DNA of 64,000 nt from Adiantum capillus-veneris (GCA_014529385.2 CM043944.1:87695884-87759883); one strand, 5' to 3'; positions 10,603 through 23,799 are shown, counted from the first letter of the stretch. Translations and numbers: made by a program. Notes: generated by a model from the sequence alone, not told the origin.

Positions 10603-12470
10603 TTGTTGAGGTAAGTCACAATGTTGGGAGTTATTGTGAGAACTGGTCCAAAGCTTCTTGCGATGTTCTCCTTAGCCAATTCTACATGCACTCTCTTTAG
10701 TTATTTCTCTTAGGTCATTATCTCCCTCTCACATTGTGTTTGGATGCTCTTGCATGTGCTCCTCTCTTCATTTCTTCACGTCTATCGTTGCAGCATTGGT
10801 GCATTCGATCCCAAATTTTTACATACCATCTTCGCAGAATGGTTGTGTTACTCACTGCTCATCCCTTTGCCTTTCCCATTGCTCTTTCATACTAGAGCTT
10901 CTTTATGGAGCTTAGGAATTTCAAGCAAGAAGAGAACCTCCACGTGTTGTACAACGGTGGCTTTCATATACAACCTTAGAAATCATAATTTTAATCTATT
11001 ATTCGAAAGTGAAGGGTCTTTGCAAACAATCTAATGTGATCAAAACTCTAGGGTGAAAAAAGTGAGTGAGTGTGTGTGTGGTGGTTTTTTTGGAGGGGGG
11101 GAGATTTTCCTATATCAACAATCTGTTGCCGATGGCCAGTCCGATCCGACCAGTAGATCCGACCAGTAGACTGGTTTGGAACTTGCATCTTGCATCTGTT
11201 CTATGCATGCTAACTAGTAGATCATTACATAAGCTAATTCAAAACAAAATTTTAAGGGCCTTATTTCAAATTTGCAAGTCCTGTTCTACCAATAAAATGT
11301 TGAAAGTTGCTATCATCAAAAGAAATGGTGGAAATTGCAATAGCAAGCAAGGCTCATTACATATGGTATACTGACAGTACTATAACAAGGGTACAAAAGT
11401 AGGCTTAATTTCTATTTTCTAACGTGCTTATATACTACTGCACATGGCCAAATATACTAAGCCACTATAAGTTATTTCAAAATAATAATGCTTATTTGTT
11501 GGACCATCCACATGGAGATTGTTGTTTTGAAGACTAGAAATGAATAATGAACTCAATTAAATAAAAAGGGAGGGGAACTTAGATACGATCGCTTGCATGG
11601 CCAAATTTGATGCCAAGGATGGAATATCTATTAGCATCAGGATTCAATACCAGACCTTTTGATGATTATTATGTGCATTCCTTAGATGATTAAGCTACCT
11701 TCGATCATTTTAGAGAGAGTCTCTAGGGTAAAGGGGTCAATAATGGACCGGGGTCCAAAACAAGGCCACCTTAAAAGTAAATGAAAAATATTATCAAAAT
11801 ATATGGAAATTATGATTTGATGTCATTGGGAATGGCAAGAGCTCTAGCAAATAATTTAGATCATTCAAATTCAATGTCCCTCTATTGCTCCCATGTTTTA
11901 AGTGGCCTTATATTGGCCCCTTTACCCTAGTGCACAAGGGAATCACCTCAAGATCTCCTTGAAGATGTAGCTAAGGTAAATGACCTGTATTAAGGACAAC
12001 AAAACTATCATGCTTCAATTGTGAGCTACTATGCAACTTTTTGAGAGGACTGCCGATGCAATCGATAGTTGAGAACGTTAGGTGCTTGCACAAATGCTGA
12101 AGCTTTTTGTTGCACACATGGAATTCTTGACATGCATTTTTGTCTCAATGTGAAAAATTTGAGCTCCTATGGCAAGACTCTCCTTGGACCAAAATAAATA
12201 CAAGTAAGTGATCGGATTTGAACTAAACGCCATCCCATAAGAATCGTATGCATTAGCTATTCCAGAACACTCATCCAACTTGAAGAGTCTAATTATTGAT
12301 GTGTCTATAGCATAATAAATTGGAGGATAGTTTGGCCTTGTATAGAGACCCGTCCCATTGGTACATTTACCCTATATTAGCTCAACATAGAGGAAGGAGT
12401 TTTCTTCTTCAAGGTTTATAGATAGGTTTTAGATCATTTATGTTCAATGAATCTACATTCTATCACGCTT
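10603..12470. other. No gene seen
   Basis: AT-rich unique-looking sequence; open frames are short and show no recognisable domain. Confidence 0.55.
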
Positions 12471-12477
12471 AGATGAG

Positions 12478-13850
12478 GACGTTAAAGTGGCTACACTCTT
12501 GAAAGCACTCCTAGAGGTCTATGATCAGGTGATCACTATGCTAAAAGAGCATGAACTCATTCCAAGTTTAGAAGATGTCATCAATTCTTTTCAAGATCAA
12601 GAGAGGAAGGCTGACAAGGGTAAGAAGCCTGAGAAAGTAAAGGAGAATCATTTGTTTGGAGTTTTGGAGGTCATCTCTTGGGTTTCCTCATCTAGATCTT
12701 ATGATTGATGGTTTCTTTGTGGATGTGCTAGGACATGTGAGATTTTGCCAAACACTAGGCATGTGGGTCCACTTTTTATCCGATTGGCCACTTTTAGGTC
12801 CTTTTGTTGGGTGCCCTATTTTTAACCTTTTTTTCCTAATTTTTCCTCATTTTATGGGTCGTGAGGAGTTTTAGGCCAAGTCAAGCGCAGCCCTCTCTGA
12901 AGGGAGAGGGCGCCCTCAATTCTAAAATTGTTAGTATCCGTGTACTCTCTTGATTTGATGAGTTTGTGCCCCATAGGGCTTGTGCCACTCTCTCTAGAAA
13001 TTTTATCTCTTCTCTTCTCCTCTCTCTAGTTTGTTTTCCCTTGTCAGCACACCTTCTGCTACACTTTTCCATTGTATAAAAGCCTAGGCTTGACGATGCC
13101 TAGTGGATCCAAAGCACACATAACAACTGTTGGGGGAGGCTATGATTTTTAGCTAGCAAGAATGTGACATGTGGTTGCATTTTCATTGCAAAGACCACCT
13201 CAAATCTAGCATTGTTGCATTGAGAGAGGGGGCAAATTAGAGTCTCCTAGAAGGCGATATAAGTGCAACCATACATATTCGGTCCCTTTGCAAATTTTCA
13301 AGATCCATGAAGGATTACATAGAGAAGATTCTAGAAATGCAGCAAGCGATTGTTCAGGTAGGAATGTAATCTCTTTGGTAGATATGCCTATAATCTTGAT
13401 GATGCATTTGACTCTCAAGTATGGCTCAAAGTATTATGCTTTCTATTTAGCCTAGATTACTTCAAGGAAGACCAATGATTTGACGTTGATGGACCTTTCT
13501 CCCATGGTGTTGGATCAAGAGGACCAATTATAACAGAGGTCTAAATTTAAAGGGGGCTCAGAGGCCTTGGCTAGACACTCACCCAAGAAAGGAAAGCAAA
13601 ATCAAAATCCATATAAGCATGATACTTTTAATACTGGTGAGAGATCCAAGGAGGTGGTATGTCATAAGTGTGGAGAACAATGATATATTCAAAAAGAAAT
13701 TCCCAAAGAAGTCAGATTTGGTTTGAAGCCTAGTGTGATGGCTATTGTTGCAGCTGTTTTGGAATATTTTACACACTTGATTCACCTACCTTTATCTTCA
13801 TCGGGGACTCGTAGAGACTTGTGGATGGATAGCATTGTTGTCAAATTTCT
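12478..13850 (+). pseudogene. Ty1/copia gag-protease relic (interrupted)
   Basis: The first piece (LLKALLEVYDQVITMLKEHE, LEDVINSFQDQERKADKGK) resembles the copia gag core that precedes the zinc knuckle. After an intervening repeat (12,656-13,075) the frame resumes with a basic KGKQNQNPYK stretch, VCHKCGEQ followed by a stop and IQKE, which looks like a decayed CCHC knuckle, and DLWMDSIVVKF where copia proteases have W.LDSGA. Stops and missing knuckle residues show it is dead. Low to moderate confidence because each motif is degraded. Confidence 0.45.
12656..13075. repeat. Long direct repeat, copy A
   Basis: Matches 13,935-14,830 in order: GGTCATCTC(T/C)..GG.TT(T/C)TC, GGCCACTTT/GACCACTTA..GGTCCTTTTGTTGGG, TTTTAGGCCAAG, a GGAGAGGG(G/C)(T/G)(C/G)CC block, and TCTCTAGTTTG..CACACCTTC(T/C)(G/A)CTACAC. 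It ends near a TATAAAAG motif. It could be an LTR or another mobile element; termini were not resolved. Confidence 0.45.
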
Positions 13851-13934
13851 TTCTCAGCTCTAGGCACAAGCAATAGCTCCTGCTTGGTGGTGCTGGCTAC
13901 CGAGCTGGCTATGTAGGATCCAAGAGGATCTGCT

Positions 13935-14582
13935 AGAGTTTTCAAGGTCATCTCCTTGGTTTTCTCTTTTAGACCTTATAAGTTTGGGTTTGCTCGACCT
14001 TGTGAGGCTTTTCTAGATTCTAAGGAACACCAAATAGACAAACATGTCAACCATTTCCAATAAACCAAGTTGAAAGATATCGATACACATAGTGATGTGG
14101 AATGGACGACCCTTCCCTCAAAACCTCTCTTTATTTTTAGGGGAATTTCACAGTATCATGGGCAATACAATGTAAATGTCCATACAAATGCAGGTGAAAA
14201 GTCATCATTGCCAACAAGTGAATGTTGAAGCCTGATTCACCATGCCCTTTGTTCCTTCCCTCTACTCTCTCAAATGCCCACATTCTCTTCCATCTGCTTA
14301 CAATTGTCTTCTAAACATGGAAGCTACAACCTTTGCAAGCAGTAAGACATGCATATGGGGGCATTTTCCAATTTTTGCGTGGTTGACCACTTAGAGGCCT
14401 TTATTTGGGCACCTTGTTTTTTAGCCTATTTTCCTAGTTTCTTTCCATCTTGTGTGTCGTGGATTGTTTTAGGTTGGGTTAGACATTTTTCCAAGCCCCC
14501 TGTATGTGGAGAGGGGGTGCCTCCATTTTAGCATTATTGTACTCTCTTTATTTTTGAGTTTGGTCAGTCATTGTAGGACTTG

Positions 14583-14626
<44 letters not shown>

Positions 14627-14728
14627 TGTGTGTGTGTGTGCATCAAGAGTCACTTATAAGCCATACACATACTACATCACATGTAATGTTAGTCCCATAG
14701 GTCATATTTGACCTCCAAGGACAATAAT

Positions 14729-14770
<42 letters not shown>

Positions 14771-14830
14771 GCTTGCATGCTCCCTTGACACCACACCTTC
14801 CACTGCACTTCGACATCACTCTATGTACAA
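13935..14830. repeat. Long direct repeat, copy B, with inserted microsatellites
   Basis: Second copy of the repeat at 12,656-13,075, expanded by (TC)n at 14,587-14,622 plus GT units, and (TC)n at 14,733-14,769. Confidence 0.45.
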
Positions 14831-14870
14831 GCGTCATCATTGCTCAGTATTGCAAGAAAAATTATTGTAC

Positions 14871-15022
14871 TAAGAATTTTCTTCTTGCCAACCCTTATGT
14901 TCACATTGGGAAAGCTACACACCCTTCTCCAAGAATTTTCTTCTTGCCAACCCTTATGTTCACATTGGGAAAGCTACACACCCTTATGTTCACATTGGAA
15001 AAGCTACACACCCTTCTCCAAG
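14871..15022 (+). repeat. 59-bp tandem repeat
   Basis: AAGAATTTTCTTCTTGCCAA..CCCTTATGTTCACATTGGGA occurs twice in tandem (starting about 14,872 and 14,931), followed by a third partial unit beginning at CTTATGTTCACATTGG. Confidence 0.9.
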
Positions 15023-15384
15023 ATCCTATTGTAAAGATAAATATATAGGATCTTGGATGTAATTACATCTTCAAAGCTAAAGGTAAATCCAACATTGACG
15101 TAGCGAACGGAAATGTGACTGTGTGTATTGTCACAACAAGAAACAGAAATGGTAGAAACAAAAATAAAACAACTGGAGTTCGGGAGTTCAGGTTGAGGTC
15201 AAAATAGTCAAGCAACAATGTTTCTTTTAATTAAAATATTAACTTAGCATACAAACTAGTATGTCCCTCTAATTTTGCAAGCAGATCAAATTAGTGGGAA
15301 TCTTGTTAAGCAGGTCAAATTAGTGGGAATCTAGCAAGATGCTCCCAATGTTTTGAGGAGAAAAGGGGGTGGAGATGACACGTA

Positions 15385-15546
15385 TAGGAGAGAGAGAGAG
15401 AGAGAGAGAGGCATGTATCAATTGTTCTTCTGTGCGCGCAAGTTGTCTGCATTCAACGAGCCAGTGAGACCGAGAAAGGGAGGTAGGCAGGAAGGTGTAT
15501 GTCCCGGGCCAAAAGAGCACGCAAGAGCATGAGCCCAGGAGGCAGA

Positions 15547-15581
<35 letters not shown>

Positions 15582-16190
15582 GTTTGCTCCAAGACTACTT
15601 GCTGTTCGAGCTGACCACAGAGTGCGAGCTGGGCGAAATAGACAACAAACGGGATTCTGCAAAGAGAGCGCATTGGCATTGCGAGGCAGAGGAGCAATGT
15701 GCGAGGGGGGTGGGTCTCACTTGCGCAGTTGCATGGCTTAATGCTAGTCACAACAGTCATGCCGATGAGGGGCAGCTCTGTTGGACCTGCAAATGGTGAA
15801 GGACAAAGGGTAGCCCTGTGTCCAGCAGGTGCTGTGCGCCCGACACGGGCAGGTCTACTGAGGGTGGATGTAGTGAGGTAGGGTCCGTACTGTGTGCATG
15901 TCACTTTGGAGACGGAACCGTCTACGACCAGGGGAAGTGGGATTGCAGCAAGCAAGACCTGGAGTGGCAAGAAGCTAGGAGACAAATCGGGAGGCGGGCA
16001 ACGAGTTGACAGGAGCACGATCGAAGGTGGAGAGAGAGATAGAGAGAGAGAGAGAGAGATCTGCCAGGTGTGAGGGAAAACAGGGAGAAGAATTTACGAT
16101 GGGCGATGTGCAAAAACTGGGCAAGGTTGTGCAAAAACAGGCCTGTCGAGGATATCTGGGAGAGCATCCTACATGCTATTCTACATGATC
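15385..16190. other. GC-richer stretch with GA/CT microsatellites, no gene
   Basis: Contains (GA)n about 15,390-15,410, (CT)n about 15,550-15,577 and GA runs near 16,030-16,060. A long minus-strand frame exists but has no recognisable domain and includes repeat-encoded RE and LS runs. Confidence 0.5.
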
Positions 16191-16193
16191 GCA

Positions 16194-16609
16194 GGGCACC
16201 TCTCATGACTAAGTAACATGGGGTCTTAAATGACCCCGAGCGGTGGGATCAACGATTGCGGGTAAGTGGGGGGGGGATCTCGAGGACGGCGGATGGCAGA
16301 CAAAAAGTCAACGCAAGCGGGATGGAAACCTAGGCGGGTTTTGAACCCAAGCGGCCACGATGAGAGGCACACGTTCTAACCACGTGCATGCAGGCATTTG
16401 GTTGTCCAAGATGGGAAAACATAAACATATAAAGTGAATGAAAATGCTAAAAAATAAACATGGACACAAAAAGTAAACACGGACACGTCCGTTTAAAATC
16501 GGACGGCCGGCCTCGTCTCTGCTTTTGTGCGCATCGTTGCTCGCCGCCAATCCCATGACGGGGTCTTCATTCAAGACCCCGTGTTACTTAGTCCTGAGGC
16601 AAGGCACCC
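16194..16609 (-). mobile_element. Inverted-repeat element with tRNA-like Pol III boxes, copy 1
   Basis: Termini are ~45-bp inverted repeats: left GACTAAGTAACATGGGGTCT, right (reverse complement) GACTAAGTAACACGGGGTCT, with GGGCACC/GGGTGCC at the outer edge. Inside, on the minus strand, is a tRNA-like segment: GTGGTTAGAACG (16,372-16,383) and a B-box-like GGGTTCAAAACCC (about 16,334-16,348), about 35 bp apart. This suggests a SINE-derived or SINE-containing MITE. No open frame. Confidence 0.6.
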
Positions 16610-17289
16610 ATTGTGAAGGCTGTCCATCGTCCTGTAGATACAGGTGTAGGGAAGGACGTCCATCGTACTGCAGAGGAGGATCATCACATTAACTCCGAAC
16701 TCGCTCTATGGATTAGTCTGCAGATTAGAGAAACGATGGTGGGGGGTTGGGATGATGGCGACATGGATAGATCGTTTTGATTTGCATTTTCAAGATTCCC
16801 CTTGAGATTCGAGAATCTCGAGTGCTAATTAATTGTGTTTTGAGAGTAGACCCAGTATGTTCTAACTTAGCATACAAACTATTATAGGACTTAAACATAC
16901 ACGCACACACACTCACAGAGCACCCAAAATGCCTAAAATCCACATTGTGTAAAGAAGCCACAAGACTCACTCTCAAGCACTCGGTCAACCTTGGGGAGAG
17001 AGGAAAAGCATTAAGCATAGAGCACATGCCATAGAGTCTCTGAATAGAGAAATGCAAGCACATAAAAATGATAGTAAGGCTAAAAGATAATTGATTGAGA
17101 ATAAAGAGTGATATATAGATTTTTTTACTCCCCGCGTCGTTTCTTCAATAACAGAACGGTGGAAAATGGCCGGTCCGTTTCTTTAGGGAAGAAACGCTCT
17201 AAAGAAACGGTGTTTCTTATAACATCTTTGAAATTTTCTTTGTATGAGGTATCTAATGTCTTGCTAGCCCTATCAGAGAGAACATATTT

Positions 17290-17645
17290 TAAAAAAAACA
17301 TTTGGTGCCCACAATGGCCGCATGGGAAAATTTTATTTTTATGGAAGGTACTATGGGGGGCTTTGCCGAATGGCATGAAGGTTTTAGCCAAAGGTATTGA
17401 TCTAGGAAAAAATGCTCGGGATACAGAACGGCTCGTGAGGACCTCCCTTACTTATTCAAGGAGTGCCCGATGATTTGTGGCCTAGCAAGGAAGATTTGCA
17501 AATGAATTTAAAAGACCTTGAAGATAGGGTTCTTCAAGAAGATCTTTTCTTACGAGGGAAGGTGATGAAAAGACAAGTGTTGCTTATCTATATGCAAATT
17601 GTTAGATTCTGTTACTTTAAGCAAGTCTCGAAGAGGTCCTTGTAA
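17290..17645 (+). pseudogene. LINE 3' fragment (zf-RVT region)
   Basis: FLWKVLWGALPNGMKVLAKG and, in a second frame, DLPYLFKECPMICGLARKIC match the zf-RVT tail of the L1-type LINE at 38,900-39,190 (FLWEVLWGTVPTWVKIQARG, DLGHLFMECPTIRGLAGRY). A frame change and stops show it is a relic. Confidence 0.7.
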
Positions 17646-20395
17646 TAGCTCAATTCACGGAGATTATACAAGAAAGCAAGGAAGTGATTGTTGCCGTTGA
17701 TAGATTGAAGAACTCTGAAGAGTGGTATAGGGCAATTGGCACCGTAATGCCCGACTTGCGTTAATGATTTTATGGGTTGCAGTACGCCTCTATCGGGCCT
17801 TGTAGCTCTTTATTTTATTGTATGACAAAAAAAGACAACCATTTTCACATTTTTTTGGGCTCAAATTTTGTGCCGCACAATTGCGCCTAATTCTCTTTTG
17901 ATAGATCCTTTGTCATCATTCTTCCATTTCTTTTTTTTTTTCAGAATTCACAATATGTGAGTGATATTGTATTAATGTAAACCAAAAAATTTACAGATTA
18001 CGAACCTGTTCACAACCGAGTTAGGGTGCCTAGATCAACATGCCAAAGGACTCAATCGCAGCACCAGACACACCTTTCCTCTTTATCTCGTATGTACCGT
18101 CACCTATCTTGAACTTTGACCGGAAGACCCACCACTTTAGGAATTGGATTTCATCAAGTTCTAGTTTTCATTCATTATTGTTGATGAGTATTGTATAATA
18201 ATCCATTTATGTAACTTTATAATGTTTTTAGGTAACTATCTAGGTTATGTGAACTGGTGACGAATGGTAGTTAGCTTTGTATCTCTCATTTTGGTAGGGT
18301 AAGCAACGTGAAAATTTGATAAATTTTGAACATATATGATTGTCCAATGTGTTAGCTAAGATCTAATATTAACACCATAATTGGGAAACGCATCACATAT
18401 ATAATTCACAATATTTCAAGGAAAACTTTCATTTGTGATAAAGATAATTCGAGTAATTGGTTGTCTCCTTTCGCTCTTTGTCTCCATAAGAAAAGTTATC
18501 AAGGGAAGATAGGTACTCCAAGAATACTTGAAACACATTATTAGATTAGAAATTGTTCATTTGGGGGGGGGGGGGGTTTGGGGGCGGGGGATGTATGTAA
18601 AACCTATATATCATGTGTGTTCAAAGACTATTTATAAAACTTGTTAAGTGCGAGTTTTTCACCAATAAAAGAGTGTCTTTATATATTCAATCTATAATTT
18701 TTTTTTCAATATCATTTTTTCAAGACCCTTTTGTATGTGAAAATGTGAGACACTATAGAAAAAAGTAAGCTCTACTATTGAACCCATGTGATAAACATTT
18801 TTTTATTGCGGTGACCCACCCCCTACCTGAGATGAACAATTTCTAAAATACAATTCTTGGAATTATCTTTTAAAATCCATTGAATTTCACTTAAGTACTA
18901 TTCATCCATGGCTAAGTGAACATAGCTTTTATTTGTTGATAGAGAAAATTTTGTTATGCACATATTTGTAATTTTGGTCTGTATTTGATGCAGAGAAGTT
19001 TCCTCCTCTATAGAAGCAAGCAGTGTATTCATATGCAGGACTCGAGTTGCACTAAGTTTTGACTCTTTTTGTTTTTGTATGTCTAGTGTAGGCCGAGGCC
19101 ATCATGATGCTTCTTTGCAATGACAAAGACAAACATAACAATGCTCGTGAAGGTCGGCTACATATTGCACCTTCAAAACCGTCATGCCCAATGCCTTTTG
19201 GAACAAACAAATCACATAAGCAACTTGCCAAGCGATCACAAGCTGGTTATTCCTCCTCTCGTATCTCCCATAGATTTCATGTTCAATAATAAATAAATAA
19301 CAAAATTATAGAAATTTATATGCACAAAGTTTCTTATGTATGTGTGATTCCGTGATGCATGTAGCTCTGGTGTTGTATATTGCTCTTAGATCAGCCATTC
19401 TTTTTATGTTATATTGACAAGGGGCTCTCAAATAGGCCAAAGGTGTCCTAGGGTTTTCATCTCGCCTCATAAAGGCTAGTTTCACAAATGTTTTTCCATA
19501 CTAAAGAGACATCCAAATATTTAATAGATTAACCAAAAAAATTGTTAACTCCAAAATTAAAATTAAAATACATATATAATCTACAAGATATTCCTAATGG
19601 CTTCAAAAAATTTAAAACCAAGAAGACTTTTTCAATGCATGACAACTTTGAATCAATCCTTATTGGGTCTCCCTACTATGGGCAAAGCCTTTTCCCCATG
19701 TGGTCGGCATTAGCACCCTTTGCCTCATCTGTTAGGCTACACACCCTGCCTTGCCCTAGCATCTATGGAAAGCAAGGTGGGTGTAGATGGAGGGAGGCCT
19801 TGGACCATTGCTGGCAATGAGCTACTAGCCATGCATGTCGCCATTATGCCCGCAACATGCTTCCATGCTTGATGTCCTCCCGGATTACATCAATAGTTTG
19901 CCCATGTTCTCGACTTGCCCATGCCACTTTTGCCATTTGCATGCTTAGGGCTATTGCCTACTAATCAAAGCCTGTGCATGGTCGCCTACTAGTGTGCCAC
20001 TATTGCCCACAAACCACATTCGCTATTTGCATCATCATGTACTCTACATTCATACTATTTCATCGCAACTTTACACCTTCATATTTAATTTTATGATGTC
20101 CTTGTGTTTGTATCGTGCAAAGGAATCTCGTTGATTTTTCACTAAAAAAAACAATTTTTTGAAGTTGGGGGAGAACCTACTCCAAAATAATCAAGATATT
20201 AGCTTGTTTTCTTTACAATCAACACAAGGGCATGGATAGGCATATTTGATAATGGTTATGAGAACAAAAGGACTATTATAAACTTGCAATCTCGATCCAG
20301 TGGCTATCAAGAACCAAACCTTGTAAAATAGGGCCCCAAGAAGACCACTGTAGAGCTTTGAGCTTTGTTTCTGCAGTATCTGGTCTCTTCATTCG
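17646..20395. other. No gene seen
   Basis: AT-rich; contains a short G-rich run at 18,563-18,590 and the dispersed repeat at 18,565-18,845. No convincing coding sequence. Confidence 0.5.
18565..18845 (+). repeat. Dispersed repeat, copy b
   Basis: Counterpart of 8,745-9,005, sharing the order of motifs from a G-rich start to GTGATAAACATTTTTTTATTG and a GGTGACCCACC end. Confidence 0.45.
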
Positions 20396-20735
20396 AGATG
20401 AGAGTGGAGATGGTTTTGCAATATTTTCCTATGAATTTACCAGTGAAGCTTGCTATGTCAATCTGCACTCCTTTGGGGGGCAATACCCTTTCCCTTTGGA
20501 AAGAGGTCATTATGGGTAGATTCTTGGATGCACTCTTGCAAGAGTTTTCCTCCCATGTGCTCTATGATGAGAGTGGAGATGGATTTACAATATTTTCCTA
20601 TGAATTTACCAGTGAAGCCTCCTATGTCAATCTGCACTCCTTTGGGGGGCAATACCCTTTCCCTTCAGGAAGAGGTCCTTGTGGGTAGACTCTTGTATGC
20701 ACACTTGCACGTTTTCCTCCCATTGTGCTCTATGA
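20396..20735 (+). repeat. 170-bp tandem duplication
   Basis: Two units, from 20,396 and 20,566, share GATGAGAGTGGAGATGG, TTTTCCTATGAATTTACCAG, GCACTCCTTTGGGGGGCAAT and a GTTTTCCTCCCATGTGCTCT end. No domain is recognised in the frames crossing the units. Confidence 0.9.
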
Positions 20736-20924
20736 TAGTTGAGTGAAAAGCATGGAAGTGGCCGTGGGGAAGGCCATTTTCTTCACCCTGGATAAAGAGC
20801 ATTTATGAGAAGTTGGCTTTCTATGAGCAGTGGGTGGGACATCTCAACAAAACTTGGTCCAAAAGGTGGAGGATGATCAATTGGAGCTAGGTGATGGAGA
20901 ACATCTAGTACTCTAAGTGCGAAG

Positions 20925-21330
20925 ATGATCATTGGGTTTTCTTGTGGAGAATACTGTTTGGTTTTTTGCCGACTGGAGACAAGGCTATGGTGAGAGGTCT
21001 TGGTGATGGCACCCACATCAGATGTAACCAAAAAACTGAGACTATATCCCAGCTCATTTGGAGATGTCCAACGATCAAGAGCTTCACTAGAAAAGTCTGC
21101 AGATGGGTTTCTATCAGCTAGGCACCGCCTTCTTTAGAAGAGGCCTAGCACTAGGATCTAAATGCTTGGTTGATGAAGATCTAATGACAAAAAATTGTAT
21201 AATTAGAGTTGTTGTCTTGAAAGCCTTATGGGTTTCTAGGAATGAAAAACTATTTCAAAAAAAGAACGGAGTACTACATGTAGAACTAGTGCTGGAAACT
21301 TGAGCTTGGCTTCTTTCAAACAAGAGGAAG
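20925..21330 (+). pseudogene. LINE 3' fragment (zf-RVT region), second family member
   Basis: HWVFLWRILFGFLPTGDKAM, RGLGDGTHIRCNQKTETISQ and LIWRCPTIKSFTRKVC follow the zf-RVT order of L1-type LINEs (W..LW..LPTG.K...RG......C......ET..HL...CP). Stops follow (S* APPS). A relic only. Confidence 0.65.
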
Positions 21331-22001
21331 TGGCTTGTTGAGAAGAAGAAGATATGACCTGCATAGGTAATTAAGATGGCTGCATGAATTTTGTAACATG
21401 GAGTAAGGGTAAGTGTAGGCTCAATGATGTCTAATACCTTAGGGGGCTTTGCATCCATTGAATTGACCTCTTTGTATACGTTGGATGACCCTTATGCAAA
21501 AGATATGCCAAGGTTTAATGTACTTTGTTGAGTCAATGCAATTCAAGCTCAAATGAGTTTTTTTTTTTTTTTTCAAACACACAAGCACTATTATGCCATT
21601 TTTTTGAACCACCGCTTTGAGAAACAAAGCATTCTTCACTAAAAAGATCATGGAATTTCAAGGGTAAATGATTACATAATTATTTTATTAAGTCGAATCT
21701 CCTAAGATTTGCCTTCCCTCCGTAGTGACACTAGGATCTACGGCTCACAATGCCCCCGTCGTAGATCCCACCCTCCCATGCCCGTGCCACTTAGTCCCGA
21801 GGGGAGGGAGAGCAGCTACTCTTGTGTTTCGAGTGTCTTGTGTGTGTGTGAGAGAGAGAGAGGGAGAGTCGCGTTTACCTCTCCTCTCATTCTCACTTTA
21901 ACATGCTACACATCTCTTAAATATGTGAATGAGATTCTCTGTACTATAATAAAAGGGGGAGGGATTCCTGCCCCCCTCCTCCCCGCCCCCTCCCCCCCCC
22001 C

Positions 22002-22384
22002 GCACTAAAGGGCACGGATGGAAAGAGATGGGATCCGCGATGGGGGTCCAAAGGGGGAATCTCGAGGCTAATGGATGGCGGAAAAAAATGGGCACCGATC
22101 GCAGGCACAAGGACTCGAACTCTCACCACTAGTGTGAGGGCCAATGCACTAACCGCTACGTCCATGACAACCATGTTGACATGTTGGCAAATCATAAAAT
22201 GATAAATAAACTTGGACGAGCTTCCCGTCTGTCAAAGTTTACTATATTTTGTTTTAGTTTACTCCCGAAATCAAGTGCTGCACGCGCCTTGATCCCTGCG
22301 TCCTAATTTCTCTGCCGTAGATCCCAGTGATGGAGCTTCATTAAAGTGATGGAGCTTCATTAAAGTGCCCGTGCCCTTTAGTGC
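22002..22384 (-). mobile_element. Inverted-repeat element with tRNA-like Pol III boxes, copy 2
   Basis: Bounded by a perfect 16-bp inverted repeat, GCACTAAAGGGCACGG (22,002-22,017) and CCGTGCCCTTTAGTGC (22,369-22,384). On the minus strand it contains TAGCGGTTAGTGCATTGG (22,141-22,158, A-box-like) and AGTTCGAGTCC (22,111-22,121), a near-canonical tRNA B box. A 19-bp sequence GATGGAGCTTCATTAAAGT is duplicated inside the right end. Right-end wording parallels the element at 16,194-16,609, so they belong to one family. Confidence 0.65.
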
Positions 22385-22439
22385 TGAGTCCCCCCCCCTC
22401 CTCCCCCCCTTTTAGAGGCGCTATTTCCTTGCTCGTGCC

Positions 22440-22469
22440 AGAGTGGCCTGCAACTCCTTGACATGTGTA

Positions 22470-22519
<50 letters not shown>

Positions 22520-22650
22520 CATGCCGGCTGAAGTGAGTCCTGAGAGAGGAAGAGAGAGAGAGTGCCCCTTAATGTCTAATCATTGGCTGGGAGGACCCGA
22601 ATTGCCTAGCTTCTTTACTTCGCTATTTTACTTCGTGAGTCCTGCCACCT

Positions 22651-22699
<49 letters not shown>

Positions 22700-22751
22700 C
22701 GCGAGAGAGCTCAGAGTACTTGAACCACGTGACTCCCTTCAAGTCGTGAGT

Positions 22752-22787
<36 letters not shown>

Positions 22788-23304
22788 TCCTGATCGGTGA
22801 GGAATAGCTGGAGCCTGTGACTTTGGAAGAGCTGGGAAAGTCTGCTGATTCTCAGAGAGAGAGAGAGAGAGAGGCTGTAGATCATCACGAAATGCGGGAA
22901 GAGAGCTGCTACGGGGCCTCTGCGTCTGTGTGTAAAGATGCTGCAGGCTGTTTCTGCTGCCTTCTCTCTCTCTCTCTCTCTCTCTCTCACAGAATCAGCT
23001 GTGTGTGTCTGTGTTGGGAGGGGAGAGATGAGCATTCATGAGCTGGACCATTTGATGACACAGAGCTGCTCTCCATCTCCGTCCCCACTTCAAGTTCGTG
23101 AATGATGTGCCCCCGGGCATCCACCATCAAAATTGGCAGGAACGTGCACCTGCAGAGCTTGCCGACAGGAGCATGAATGCCAGCTGACTGTGGAATCGCA
23201 GCGCTCGCCTTTCACCCTGCTATGCTACCTGATCAATGAATGGAATTGACTGCACCAGAGCGCATGGCATAAGCTCCCTTGCGACCTCCATAGTTGACAA
23301 GAGA

Positions 23305-23345
<41 letters not shown>

Positions 23346-23471
23346 GTCAGCCTTGACATGCATGTTGCTATGTTTTAGTGAGAGAGAGAGAGAGAGTCAC
23401 AGCCCAGATATGCATGTTGCTATGTTTTAGTGGAGGTAGTTGCACATCCAGCGGTACTAAAGATTCTTCGT

Positions 23472-23518
<47 letters not shown>

Positions 23519-23640
23519 CACAGCCCTGATTAGCACGTCCGTGCCACGTGGGTCCTGGTTTGCCGAAGCTGGCTGATTAGTACTTGCTTGCGGAAGTATC
23601 TTAGTAGGGTTTAGTTCCACTGCTGCCGCAACAACAGCGC

Positions 23641-23717
<77 letters not shown>

Positions 23718-23720
23718 CGA
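22440..23720. repeat. Microsatellite-dense region
   Basis: At least ten GT/GA, GA or CT/CA blocks, for example GT then GA at 22,467-22,519 and 22,651-22,699, GA 22,755-22,786, CT 22,964-22,988, GT/GA 23,306-23,346, 23,473-23,516, and CT to CA 23,645-23,716. Two ~65-bp pieces with GCATGTTGCTATGTTTTAGT are repeated at 23,360 and 23,412. No gene. Confidence 0.9.
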
Positions 23721-23799
23721 TGGCAGCATGCAAGCGATGCCTTCAGATCAGGTGTGCCATACATTCAAGCAGTGTGTCTAGGCGCACGCGCGTGTCAAA

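Noticed and set aside
15320-16018. 232-codon minus-strand open frame
   Set aside because: It contains repeat-coded RE and LS runs and no recognisable domain; antisense frames of similar size occur in the same GC-rich stretch.
22111-22158. True tRNA gene
   Set aside because: A and B boxes are present, but the segment does not fold into paired acceptor and anticodon stems on reading, and it lies inside an inverted-repeat element.
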